Shown here in pieces: positions 15,647 to 23,992 of a DNA stretch of 25,994 bases. The stretch comes from JAZLDV01 sp045614925. Its GTDB lineage: Bacteria > Bacillota_I > Bacilli_A > Erysipelotrichales > Coprobacillaceae. The stretch covers positions 1 through 25,994 of the forward strand of contig JAZLDV010000030.1 in assembly GCA_045614925.1 (NCBI GenBank), written 5' to 3'. The stretch's first letter is position 1. Every line of letters begins with the position of its first letter. The notes beneath the pieces are model-generated. The model did no database searches and had not been told where the DNA came from. It saw nothing but the letters and a program-made list of their open reading frames with translations. Position numbers and translations under genes: made by a program.

Positions 15647-15907
15647 ATGGAAAAAATAAGAGTATCATCATCGTCTGTACCAAGTAAAGTTGCTGGTGCA
15701 TTATCTGGACTTTTAAGAGAAAATAAAAGTGTTCAGATTCAGGTGATTGGAGCAGCATCGTTGAATCAGGCAATCAAAGCAATTGCGATTGCAAGAGGAT
15801 ATTTGATTCCTAGTGGTTATGATGTATGTATTGTTCCAGCTTTCTTTGATATAGAAATTGATGGTGAAATTGTGACGTCAATTAGATTGAATGTTGAAGT
15901 CAGATAA
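15647..15907 (+). CDS. spoVS: Stage V sporulation protein S
   Basis: SpoVS is a small Alba-like nucleic-acid-binding protein needed for normal progress past stage V of sporulation in B. subtilis; homologues also occur in non-sporulating bacteria. The 86-residue product equals the B. subtilis length and shares KVAGALSGLLREN, IGAASLNQAIKAIAIARG and PSGYD...PAFFDIEIDGE with it. The ribosome binding site is GGGAGG. It lies 46 nt after ymdB with no clear promoter, so it may be co-transcribed; the tdh and kbl genes that follow spoVS in B. subtilis are absent and miaB comes next. Confidence 0.97.
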   Translation: MEKIRVSSSSVPSKVAGALSGLLRENKSVQIQVIGAASLNQAIKAIAIARGYLIPSGYDVCIVPAFFDIEIDGEIVTSIRLNVEVR

Positions 15908-15908
15908 T

Positions 15909-15945
15909 AAGAAATAAGGTTAAGACCTTATTTCTTTATTTTTTT
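15909..15945 (+). terminator. Rho-independent terminator of spoVS
   Basis: A 12-bp stem, AAGAAATAAGGT (15909-15920) with ACCTTATTTCTT (15925-15936), loop TAAG, then TATTTTTTT. Confidence 0.88.
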
Positions 15946-15965
15946 CTTTTCTATTTTTTATTTTT

Positions 15966-15974
15966 TGATATAAT
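15966..15974 (+). promoter_or_regulatory. Extended -10 promoter for miaB-ricA
   Basis: TGATATAAT (extended -10) is preceded by a long T-rich tract with no recognisable -35. It is the same 9-mer as in the hup and mutS promoters. Confidence 0.6.
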
Positions 15975-15997
15975 AGCGTAGAAAGTGGTGATAAATA

Positions 15998-17443
15998 ATG
16001 AAAGATTATAGTGAATATTTTAAAGGGCCTTCTTTAAAAGATGCTAAACACAGAGGTAAAGATGCAATTAATATTATTGATGATGCATTTGAAATTCCTA
16101 GTGATATGGTAGGTGTTGGTAGAGGGCAAAAATATTATATTAAAACATATGGATGCCAGGCAAATGAAAGAGATGGAGAAACATTAGCTGGTATTTTAGA
16201 AAGCATGGGTTATAGTGTGACAGAAGAAATTAAAGAAGCTGATGTTGTATTATTAAATACTTGTGCTATTAGAGAAAATGCAGAAGAAAAAGTATTTGGA
16301 AAAGTTGGATATATTAAAAATTTAAAAAGAACACGTCCTAACTTAATTGTTGGATTATGTGGATGTATGGCTCAAGAAGAAGTTGTTGTAAAAAGAATTT
16401 TACAAAAACATCCTCAGATTGATTTAATCTTTGGAACTCATAATATTCATAGACTTCCTCAATTATTAAAACAAGCTATGTTTGATAAAGAGAAAGTTAT
16501 TGAAGTATGGTCTAAAGAAGGAGATGTTATCGAAAACTTACCAAGCCATAGAGCACATGAACAAAAAGCATGGGTTAATATTATGTATGGATGTAATAAG
16601 TTTTGTACATATTGCATTGTACCTTATACAAGAGGGAAAGAACGTTCTCGTTTAAAAGAAGATATCTTAAAAGAAGTTAATGAATTAAAAGAAACAGGAT
16701 ATAAAGAAATCACTTTATTAGGACAAAACGTAAACTCATACGGAAAAGATTTTGAAAACTATAACTATGATTTTGCTAACTTATTAGAAGATGTTGCAAA
16801 AACAGGAATTGACCGTATTCGTTTTACAACAAGTCATCCTTGGGATTTCTCAGAAGCAATGATTGATACAATTGCAAAATATGACAATATTATGCCTTAT
16901 ATTCATCTTCCAGTTCAATCAGGAAATAATGAAGTATTAAAAAGAATGGGAAGAAGATATACAAGAGAACAATATCTTGAATTATTTAATAAAATCAGAG
17001 AAAAAATCCCTCATTGTTCTATCACAACAGATATCATCGTTGGATTCCCAGGTGAAACTGATGAACAGTTTGAAGATACTATGACTTTATATGATTATTG
17101 TGAATATGACTTAGCATATACATTTATCTATTCTCCACGTGAAGGAACACCTGCTGCTAAAATGGAAGATGATATTGCGATGGAAACAAAAGAGCAACGT
17201 TTATATCGTTTAAATGAAATGGTGACAGAAAAAGCTTATAAGAAAAATCAAAGATTCTTAGGAGAAGTTGTTGAAGTTTTAGTTGATGGAACATCAAAAA
17301 GAGATGATAACATGTTAACTGGATATACAGAACACCAAAAATTAATTAATTTCAAAGGAAATCCTGAACATATCGGTCAGATTGTAAAAGTAAAAATTAC
17401 TGAAGTTAAAACATGGGCTTTAAAAGGTGAAGAAGTTGAATAA
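15998..17443 (+). CDS. miaB: tRNA-2-methylthio-N6-dimethylallyladenosine synthase
   Basis: MiaB is a radical-SAM methylthiotransferase that adds the 2-methylthio group to i6A37 of tRNAs reading UNN codons. The substrate i6A is made by MiaA, encoded about 5.6 kb downstream. The 481 residues hold an N-terminal UPF0004 domain with cluster ligands Cys53 (TYGCQANERD), Cys89 and Cys123, a radical-SAM core with C199-x3-C203-x2-C206 (CNKFCTYC), and a C-terminal TRAM domain (about 420-481). The N-terminal extension of about 45 residues is as in Bacillus MiaB. The last bases overlap the start of ricA. Position after spoVS and before ricA-cotE-mutSL follows B. subtilis. Confidence 0.98.
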   Translation: MKDYSEYFKGPSLKDAKHRGKDAINIIDDAFEIPSDMVGVGRGQKYYIKTYGCQANERDGETLAGILESMGYSVTEEIKEADVVLLNTCAIRENAEEKVFGKVGYIKNLKRTRPNLIVGLCGCMAQEEVVVKRILQKHPQIDLIFGTHNIHRLPQLLKQAMFDKEKVIEVWSKEGDVIENLPSHRAHEQKAWVNIMYGCNKFCTYCIVPYTRGKERSRLKEDILKEVNELKETGYKEITLLGQNVNSYGKDFENYNYDFANLLEDVAKTGIDRIRFTTSHPWDFSEAMIDTIAKYDNIMPYIHLPVQSGNNEVLKRMGRRYTREQYLELFNKIREKIPHCSITTDIIVGFPGETDEQFEDTMTLYDYCEYDLAYTFIYSPREGTPAAKMEDDIAMETKEQRLYRLNEMVTEKAYKKNQRFLGEVVEVLVDGTSKRDDNMLTGYTEHQKLINFKGNPEHIGQIVKVKITEVKTWALKGEEVE

Positions 17444-17786
17444 GGATTTATCTTTAGCTATTCAGGAATTAAATGAATATATTTTGAATCTGGATATTGT
17501 GAAAGAATTTCAGTATTATGAAAAACTTGTTTTAGAAAATGATGAATTAAAGACTATTGAAATCACTCTAAAATCTATGCAAAAAGACATAGTTAATAAA
17601 AAACATAGAAATGAAGATTGTGAGCAGTTAGTTAATGATTATCAGAAATTAAAAAATCATTTTGAAAATCATCCTCTTGTTTATAATTATCTTATGTTAA
17701 AACAGGAAGTGAATGAATTATTACAGACAATTCAAAATGATTTAAATAGACAATTAAAATTAAAAGCAGAAAGTAATGCAAAATAA
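17436..17786 (+). CDS. ricA: RicA/YmcA-like protein (YlbF/YmcA family)
   Basis: A small helical protein of the YlbF/YmcA family. In B. subtilis RicA joins RicF and RicT to help RNase Y process mRNAs and to support competence, biofilm and sporulation. TTG 17436 is taken as start because AAAGGTGAAG lies 5 nt before it; GTG 17427 is within that ribosome binding site. The product is about 116 residues, predicted all-helical, with FENHPLVYNYLMLKQEVNEL as the recognisable family segment. It overlaps miaB by 8 nt. Only one cysteine is present, mid-protein, so it appears to lack the C-terminal cysteine used for Fe-S binding in B. subtilis RicA. Assignment as RicA rather than another family member rests mainly on its place between miaB and cotE. 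Confidence 0.75.
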   Translation: MNKDLSLAIQELNEYILNLDIVKEFQYYEKLVLENDELKTIEITLKSMQKDIVNKKHRNEDCEQLVNDYQKLKNHFENHPLVYNYLMLKQEVNELLQTIQNDLNRQLKLKAESNAK

Positions 17787-17804
17787 GCATTACTTTTTCT
17801 TTTT
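17770..17804 (+). terminator. Rho-independent terminator of miaB-ricA
   Basis: Arms AAAGTAATGC (17770-17779) and GCATTACTTT (17787-17796) around a 7-nt loop that holds the ricA stop codon, then TTCTTTTT. Confidence 0.82.
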
Positions 17805-17829
17805 ATCATAATATGTAAAGAGGTGGATT

Positions 17830-18327
17830 ATGAGTCATAATATTAGAGAGATTTATACGAAAGCAATCGTTGCTAAAGGAAAGAAATTGTCAAGAAATAC
17901 ACATACATTAACTTTAAGTCAGACTCCTGATGAAATATTGGGATGCTGTGTCATGAATCATCAATACAAAGCGTCTTTGCATAAAGAAAAGCCACAGGTT
18001 TTAGGTACTTTTGATATTCATATATGGTATCGTATAAGTAATGAATCATTAGTAGAAAAACATATGATACAATATGCAGATGATATGCAGGTGAGTAAAA
18101 AAGAAAATAGAGAACTGTATGAACATGATAATGTCATAGCAAGATGTTTAGGAAAACCTAGATATTTAAACATATCTCAGGATAAAAATCAGGTTTATGT
18201 AGAAGTGGAAAAAGAAATGCTTTTAGAAATTACAGGAGAGACTTGTATACGTGTTGAAGTGAAGGAAGAAAACGAGACATGGGATGATTTAGAGGATATT
18301 GAAATTAATCCGCATTTTATAAAATGA
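17830..18327 (+). CDS. cotE: Outer spore coat morphogenetic protein CotE
   Basis: CotE assembles the outer spore coat around the SpoIVA-based layer. The 165-residue product matches B. subtilis CotE at REIYTKAIVAKGKKLSRNTH near the N-terminus, then ILGCCVMNHQYKA, the GTFDIHIWY segment, YEHDNVIARCLGKP, and the conserved ...ITGETCIRVEV. It lies between ricA and mutS as in B. subtilis. It ends DIEINPHFIK, so it lacks the short acidic tail of the B. subtilis protein (about 181 residues). The ribosome binding site is AGAGGTGG; no convincing sigma-E or sigma-K promoter was identified. CotE is largely a Bacilli-lineage protein, which is useful for placing this organism. Confidence 0.93.
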   Translation: MSHNIREIYTKAIVAKGKKLSRNTHTLTLSQTPDEILGCCVMNHQYKASLHKEKPQVLGTFDIHIWYRISNESLVEKHMIQYADDMQVSKKENRELYEHDNVIARCLGKPRYLNISQDKNQVYVEVEKEMLLEITGETCIRVEVKEENETWDDLEDIEINPHFIK

Positions 18328-18356
18328 ATTCCTAAAGAAAGGAATTCTTTTATTTT
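18326..18356 (+). terminator. Rho-independent terminator of cotE
   Basis: Arms GAATTCCT (18326-18333) and AGGAATTC (18340-18347), 6-nt loop, then TTTTATTTT. The left arm begins inside the cotE stop codon. Confidence 0.82.
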
Positions 18357-18364
18357 ACAATTTA

Positions 18365-18373
18365 TGATATAAT
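18365..18373 (+). promoter_or_regulatory. Extended -10 promoter for mutS-mutL-miaA
   Basis: TGATATAAT, with only a weak TTCTTT in the -35 position. The ribosome binding site AGGAG and the mutS ATG at 18399 follow. Confidence 0.6.
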
Positions 18374-18398
18374 ACTCTAGCAATAGGAGTTGATAAGA

Positions 18399-20894
18399 AT
18401 GAAAGAAAAATATTCACCGATGATGATGCAATATTTAAAAATTAAAGAACAAAATAAAGATTCTATTTTAATGTTTAGATTAGGGGATTTTTATGAAATG
18501 TTTTTTGATGATGCTTTAATTGTATCTAAAATCTGTGATTTAGTATTAACAGGAAAAAATGCAGGTGTTAAGGAACGTGTTCCTATGTGTGGTGTTCCTT
18601 ATCATAGTGTATCTCAATATATTCAAAAATTAATAGATGCAGGACATAAAGTCGCAATTGCTGAACAATTATCTGATCCTTCTAAAAAAGGAATAGTTGA
18701 AAGAGGTGTTGTACAAATTATTACACCTGGAACAATTATGGATAATAGTTTAAATGAAAATAGAAATCATTATATAGGGGCATTAGGAGTATTTGATTTT
18801 CATTACTCTTTAGCTTACTGTGATATTTCTACAGGAGAATTCTTTGTCGTTAATTTTGATAAACAGCCACATCTATTAAAAAATCATATAGATGCTTTAG
18901 GGTTAAAAGAAATTGTTGTTTCTGATGAAAATATGAAATTTGATCATGTTTTTACTTCGTATTATCATGATGATCATTTCAATGAACAATATAAAAAAAT
19001 CTTTGATAAGATCAGTGATCTGACACAGATTAAAGTCTGTTCATTGTTATTAAATTATATGATTGAAACTCAAAAAAGAGAATTATCTCATATGCAGGTC
19101 ATTGTAGAAGTTAAAGATGAAGATTATATTTATATGGATTCTTATACTAAAAAATCATTAGAATTAGTTAAAAATTCACATAATGATACTTATGGGACAT
19201 TAGTATGGTTATTAGATCATTGTAAGTGTGCTATGGGATCGCGTTTATTAAAACAATGGATTGATAGACCATTGATTAATAAAGAAAAAATAGAAAAAAG
19301 ATTAGATATTGTTGAATTATTTGCTGATAATTTTATTGAAAGAGAAACTGTAAAAGATATTGTAAGTGATGTTTATGATTTAGAAAAATTAGCAGGAAGA
19401 ATTGCTTTTGGAAATGTCAATGCCAGAGATTTAAAATGGGTAGCAGCATCTTTAAAAGTTATTCCTGAATTAAAAAATCAGTTATTATCTTTAAATCATC
19501 CTTATATGGATGAATTAGCAAATCAGCTTATTGATTTAAGTCATATTACAGATATGATTGATGAAGCGATTGTAGATAATCCTCCTTTAACAATTAAAGA
19601 AGGTGGATTAATTAGAGATGGTTATAGCAAAGAGTTAGATGAATTAAGATATATTAAAGAAAATGGAAAACAATGGTTAAGCGAGTTTGAAGCTAAAGAG
19701 AGAGAACGTACAGGAATTAAAGGTTTAAAAGTAGGATATAATAGAGTATTCGGATATTATATTGAAGTGACTAAATCTTATCTTTCGTTAGTAAAAGATG
19801 AATTTGAATATACAAGAAAACAAAGTATATCAAATGCAGAAAGATTTGTAACACCAGAACTAAAAGAAATGGAATCTAAAATCTTATCCGCTAATGATAA
19901 GATGATTGCGATTGAATATGAAATCTTCTCACAAATGAGAGAATATATAAAACAAGAAGTTCACAAAATTCAATCAGTGGCAATCGTTGTAGGACAGGTT
20001 GACGTTTATCAGTCACTAGCACATGTGGCAAGTCTTAATGGTTATATCAGACCAGTATTTAATAATGAACATAGAATGATTATTGAAAATGGACGTCATG
20101 CAGTTATTGAAAATGTAATTTCAAAAACGAAATATGTACCTAATGATGTAGAAATCTTACCTCAAGAACCAATGCTTATGATTACCGGACCAAATATGGG
20201 TGGTAAATCAACTTATATGAGACAGATTGCTTTAACAATCATCATGGCTCAGATTGGATCGTTTGTATCATGTGATAAAGCTGATCTTCCATTATTTGAT
20301 CAGATCTTTACTCGTATTGGTGCTTCTGATGACTTGATTTCAGGACAATCGACATTTATGGTTGAGATGTTAGAAGCAAATAATGCATTACGTTATGCAA
20401 CAAAAGATTCATTAATTATTTTTGATGAAATTGGTAGAGGAACAGCAACCTTTGATGGTATGGCTATTGCTCAGGCTATGGTTGAATATATTGTGACAAA
20501 GATTCAATGTATAACATTATTTTCAACACATTATCATGAATTAACAATGATGGATCCATCATATCGTATTCAAAATGTTCATGCGAGCGCAAAAGTAGAA
20601 GATGATCATATTGTATTCTTATATAAAATTAAAAAAGGACAAAGTCATAAATCTTATGGAATTAATGTTGCTTCTTTAGCTAAACTTCCAAGTGAAGTGA
20701 TTGAAAGAGCAAGTGTGATTTTAAGTTCTTTAGAAAATAATGACTTAAAACAGGTTATTAGTGAAAAAACACAAGAAGTTCAGATTTATAAAAAAGAAAG
20801 TGAAATTGAAAAAGTGATTGAAAGAATTAATCCAATGGAATTATCTCCATTAGAAGCTTTAAGCACTTTAATTGAATTAAAGAAATTATTGTAG
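18399..20894 (+). CDS. mutS: DNA mismatch repair protein MutS
   Basis: MutS recognises mismatches and small loops and recruits MutL. ATG 18399 is chosen over TTG 18390 because AGGAGT lies 8 nt before it; the product is 831 residues. The mismatch-binding F-x-E is Phe31-Tyr32-Glu33 in GDFYEMFF. Connector, core and clamp regions follow. The ABC-type ATPase has Walker A GPNMGGKST (597-605) and Walker B DEIGRGT with Asp676-Glu677. A C-terminal helix-turn-helix tail completes the protein. mutL starts 12 nt after its stop. No MutH-type gene is present, as expected in Firmicutes. Confidence 0.98.
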   Translation: MKEKYSPMMMQYLKIKEQNKDSILMFRLGDFYEMFFDDALIVSKICDLVLTGKNAGVKERVPMCGVPYHSVSQYIQKLIDAGHKVAIAEQLSDPSKKGIVERGVVQIITPGTIMDNSLNENRNHYIGALGVFDFHYSLAYCDISTGEFFVVNFDKQPHLLKNHIDALGLKEIVVSDENMKFDHVFTSYYHDDHFNEQYKKIFDKISDLTQIKVCSLLLNYMIETQKRELSHMQVIVEVKDEDYIYMDSYTKKSLELVKNSHNDTYGTLVWLLDHCKCAMGSRLLKQWIDRPLINKEKIEKRLDIVELFADNFIERETVKDIVSDVYDLEKLAGRIAFGNVNARDLKWVAASLKVIPELKNQLLSLNHPYMDELANQLIDLSHITDMIDEAIVDNPPLTIKEGGLIRDGYSKELDELRYIKENGKQWLSEFEAKERERTGIKGLKVGYNRVFGYYIEVTKSYLSLVKDEFEYTRKQSISNAERFVTPELKEMESKILSANDKMIAIEYEIFSQMREYIKQEVHKIQSVAIVVGQVDVYQSLAHVASLNGYIRPVFNNEHRMIIENGRHAVIENVISKTKYVPNDVEILPQEPMLMITGPNMGGKSTYMRQIALTIIMAQIGSFVSCDKADLPLFDQIFTRIGASDDLISGQSTFMVEMLEANNALRYATKDSLIIFDEIGRGTATFDGMAIAQAMVEYIVTKIQCITLFSTHYHELTMMDPSYRIQNVHASAKVEDDHIVFLYKIKKGQSHKSYGINVASLAKLPSEVIERASVILSSLENNDLKQVISEKTQEVQIYKKESEIEKVIERINPMELSPLEALSTLIELKKLL

Positions 20895-20906
20895 GGTGGT
20901 GAAAAC

Positions 20907-22721
20907 ATGGCAAAAATCAGACAGTTAGATGAAATATTATCTAATAAAATTGCAGCTGGGGAAGTTGTTGAAAGACCAATGAGTGTTGTTAAAGAATTGG
21001 TTGAAAACAGTATTGATGCATCTTCTTCTCGTATTGATATTTTTATTGAAGAAGGAGGACTTTCTTTAATTAAAGTTGCTGATAATGGAGAAGGGATGGA
21101 AAGAACAGATGCAATGCTTTGTTTTTCACGTCATGCAACAAGTAAAATAAAAAATGACCAGGATCTTTTTCATATTATGACATTAGGATTTAGAGGTGAA
21201 GCTATTCCTTCAATCGCTTCTATTAGTCATTTTGAATTAAAGACAAGTACTGGAGAGTGTGGAACAAAAATTGTTTATGAATTTGGAAAATACAAGCATG
21301 AAGAAGTAACAGACATGCCAAAAGGAACACAAATATCAGTAACAAGATTATTTCAGAATGTTCCAGCACGATTAAAGTATTTAAAATCAGTGAATACTGA
21401 GTTTTCAGCTATTCATAATTATGTTGAACGTATCGCTTTAGCTTATCCGCATATTGCGATAAGTTTATATCATAATGATAAAATGATTTTTAAAACAAAT
21501 GGAAAAGGTCAGCTTTTAGAAGTGATTGCAAGTATATATGGAATTGCGACTGCTAAAAATATGATACCTGTATCATTTTCAAATGATGAATTTGAAATAG
21601 AAGGATTTGTAAGTAAAATAGATACTTCAAGAGCATCTAAATCCAATATTATTACATTGGTTAATCATAGATATGTAAAAAATGCGATGAGTATTGAAGC
21701 AATTGTGAATGTTTATAAACAATATCTATTAGATAATAGATATCCGATTGCTGTAATTAATATTAATGTTGATCCTTATCTTGTAGATGTTAATGTGCAT
21801 CCTTCAAAATTAGAAGTTAAGTTTTCTAAAGAACAGGATTTAAAAGAATTAATTATACAAGGTGTAAGTGAAGCATTACAAAAAGAAAATTTAACTTATC
21901 AAGTTAAAAATAAACAGACTGAAAGAAAAACATTTAAACCTGATTTAAATCAGGTTAGTCTAGATTTATCTTATGAACCTATAGTTAAAACTGAAAAACA
22001 AATTATTAAAGAAGAAACTCCAATTTATCAGATTGATAAAAAAGAAGAATTAAAAACTGAACCTATTCAAAAAGAAGAAGTGAAAATAGAAGAAACTTAT
22101 ACACATAATTATAAGAAAAATGAATTCTATTTAAGACCTTTAAAAGAAAAAATCTATGCGAAAGCACAAATTCATGGAACATATCTGATTGGTGAAAATG
22201 AAAAAGGAATGTATTTAGTTGATCAGCATGCTGCTCAAGAAAGAATTAATTATGAATTTTATAAAGAACAATTCTCTCTGTTAGATATGAGAATGCAATC
22301 TTTAATTGTTCCTTTAACATTTGATTATACAATGAGTGAATTTATGCTTATTGAAGAAAGAAAATCTCTTTTAGAAAATGTAGGTATTCATTTAGAACAA
22401 TTTGGTGAACATGGATATATATTAAGAAATCTTCCTATGTGGATGAAGAATATTGATGAAAATATATTTGTAGAAGAAATGATTTCTACAATTATGAAAA
22501 AGAATAGTTTAAATGTTGTAGAAATGCAGGAACATGCGATTGCGACACTTAGCTGTAAAGCGTCTTTAAAAGCAAATACATATTTATCACAATCTGATAT
22601 GCAAGTTATATTAGATAATCTTATGAGATGTGATAATCCATATGTTTGTCCTCATGGAAGACCAACGATATTATTCTATAGTGATTATGAGTTAGAAAAA
22701 TTATTTAAGAGGGTGATTTAA
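20907..22721 (+). CDS. mutL: DNA mismatch repair protein MutL (endonuclease type)
   Basis: MutL couples mismatch recognition to strand removal. The 604 residues have an N-terminal GHKL ATPase with Glu30/Asn34 (KELVENSIDA), DNGEGM and GFRGEA (94-99), an acidic-basic low-complexity linker (about 335-405), and a C-terminal dimerisation domain. That domain carries the nicking-endonuclease metal motif DQHAAQERINYE (439-450, DQHAx2Ex4E) and CPHGRP (581-586). QSLIVP at 464-469 matches the sliding-clamp-binding QxLxxP found in Bacillus MutL. So this is the latent-endonuclease form used by bacteria without MutH. Its stop overlaps the next start (TAATG). Confidence 0.98.
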   Translation: MAKIRQLDEILSNKIAAGEVVERPMSVVKELVENSIDASSSRIDIFIEEGGLSLIKVADNGEGMERTDAMLCFSRHATSKIKNDQDLFHIMTLGFRGEAIPSIASISHFELKTSTGECGTKIVYEFGKYKHEEVTDMPKGTQISVTRLFQNVPARLKYLKSVNTEFSAIHNYVERIALAYPHIAISLYHNDKMIFKTNGKGQLLEVIASIYGIATAKNMIPVSFSNDEFEIEGFVSKIDTSRASKSNIITLVNHRYVKNAMSIEAIVNVYKQYLLDNRYPIAVININVDPYLVDVNVHPSKLEVKFSKEQDLKELIIQGVSEALQKENLTYQVKNKQTERKTFKPDLNQVSLDLSYEPIVKTEKQIIKEETPIYQIDKKEELKTEPIQKEEVKIEETYTHNYKKNEFYLRPLKEKIYAKAQIHGTYLIGENEKGMYLVDQHAAQERINYEFYKEQFSLLDMRMQSLIVPLTFDYTMSEFMLIEERKSLLENVGIHLEQFGEHGYILRNLPMWMKNIDENIFVEEMISTIMKKNSLNVVEMQEHAIATLSCKASLKANTYLSQSDMQVILDNLMRCDNPYVCPHGRPTILFYSDYELEKLFKRVI

Positions 22722-23059
22722 TGAAAAAAACATTAACTAACTTAGTTTTAGGAGCATTTGTCATGATGTTTTTACCATATATTATTGATGGTGTTTATGT
22801 AAAAAACTTTTTTGTTGCTGTATTAGTTGCTTTAGTTTTATCTATTTTAAATACTTTTGTAAAACCTATTATTAAATTATTGGCTTTTCCTGTGACATTA
22901 ATGACATTAGGTTTATTTAATTTATTTATCAATGCATTTATTTTAATGATGGTACAGTTTGTATTAGCACCAGATTTCGTTATTCAAGGATTCTTTACAA
23001 CTATGTTATGTTCTATCGTTATATCAGTAATGTATTGTTTATTAGGTATTGATAAATGA
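22721..23059 (+). CDS. Phage-holin-family/YvlD-like small membrane protein
   Basis: A 112-residue protein that is almost wholly hydrophobic, with four predicted membrane segments (about 5-23, 29-46, 55-80, 85-108). The motif LNTFVKPIIKLLAFPVTLMTLGLFNLFINAF is typical of the family named after phage holins (superfamily IV, YvlD-like), most members of which are chromosomal and of unknown role. Despite the name there is no phage context. It is locked between mutL and miaA by a TAATG overlap and an ATGA overlap, so it is certainly translated with them. The function is not known. Confidence 0.85.
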   Translation: MKKTLTNLVLGAFVMMFLPYIIDGVYVKNFFVAVLVALVLSILNTFVKPIIKLLAFPVTLMTLGLFNLFINAFILMMVQFVLAPDFVIQGFFTTMLCSIVISVMYCLLGIDK

Positions 23060-23967
23060 GAGTATTAGTTGTAGTAGGACCTACAGGTGTAGGAAAAACA
23101 AAAATGGGTGTAGAACTAGCTAAGGCATTAAATGGTGAAGTGATTAGCGGAGATTCTATGCAAATTTATAAAGGAATGGATATAGGAACAGCCAAAGTAA
23201 CACAAGAAGAAATGGATGGTGTTATTCATCATTGTGTAGATATATTAGAACCTACAGATACTTATAGTGTTAAAGATTTTCAGGATACTGTTAGAGCTAA
23301 GATCAAAGAAATTAGTGAAAAAGGAAAACTACCTATTATTGTAGGAGGAACTGGTTTATATATTAAAGCAGCTTTATATGATTATGAATTTAAAGAAACA
23401 AAAGATGATCATTCATTAATTCAAGAAAAATATAAAGATTATGATAATGTTGCTTTATATAATCATTTGTTAAGTATTGATAAAAAAAGTGCAGAAGATC
23501 TTCATCCAAACAATAGAAGAAGAGTTTTAAGAGCAATTGAAATCTTTGAAGAAACTGGTGAAAAGAAAAGTGAAATCTTAGAAAAACAGGAACATGTATG
23601 TTTATATGATGCTTATTTTATTGGTTTAACATTAGATAGGGAAGTATTGTATGAAAGAATAAATTTAAGAGTTGATATCATGGCAAGAAATGGTCTTGAA
23701 CAGGAAGTTACAACATTGTTAAATCAATATGATTTAACAAAAGAAAATCAAAGTATGAAAGCAATTGGCTATAAAGAATGGTTTGATTATTTTGAAAATC
23801 GTGTAAGCAAAGAAGAAATGTATGAATTAATTAAACAGCATTCTAGACAATATGCAAAAAGACAATATACATGGTTTAAAAATCAATTTGATGTGCATTG
23901 GTATTATGTAAATCTAAAAGATTTTAATGAAACAGTGCAGCAAGTATTAGAAGACGTAAAAAAATAA
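23056..23967 (+). CDS. miaA: tRNA dimethylallyltransferase
   Basis: MiaA transfers a dimethylallyl group from DMAPP to N6 of A37 in tRNAs reading UNN codons, giving i6A37; MiaB, encoded upstream, then thiomethylates it. The 303 residues show the P-loop GPTGVGKT (8-15), the substrate loop GDSMQIYKGMDIGTAK (about 32-47), GGTGLYIKA (about 97-105) and the C-terminal QYAKRQYTWF tRNA-binding segment. It starts with a 4-nt ATGA overlap with the preceding membrane-protein gene and ends in a terminator shared with convergent rarA. Confidence 0.98.
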   Translation: MRVLVVVGPTGVGKTKMGVELAKALNGEVISGDSMQIYKGMDIGTAKVTQEEMDGVIHHCVDILEPTDTYSVKDFQDTVRAKIKEISEKGKLPIIVGGTGLYIKAALYDYEFKETKDDHSLIQEKYKDYDNVALYNHLLSIDKKSAEDLHPNNRRRVLRAIEIFEETGEKKSEILEKQEHVCLYDAYFIGLTLDREVLYERINLRVDIMARNGLEQEVTTLLNQYDLTKENQSMKAIGYKEWFDYFENRVSKEEMYELIKQHSRQYAKRQYTWFKNQFDVHWYYVNLKDFNETVQQVLEDVKK

Positions 23968-23992
23968 TTATATCTTTCGATATAATTATTTT
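23961..23992. terminator. Bidirectional terminator between miaA and rarA
   Basis: Arms AAAATAATTATATC (23961-23974) and GATATAATTATTTT (23979-23992), loop TTTC, with T runs on both strands. The stop codons of both convergent genes lie in the stem (miaA 23965-23967; rarA 23986-23988). Confidence 0.85.

Noticed and set aside
22721..23059. Holin-family gene as a sign of a prophage
   Set aside because: No phage genes, lysin or integrase nearby; the gene is fused by overlaps into a housekeeping operon and the family is commonly chromosomal.
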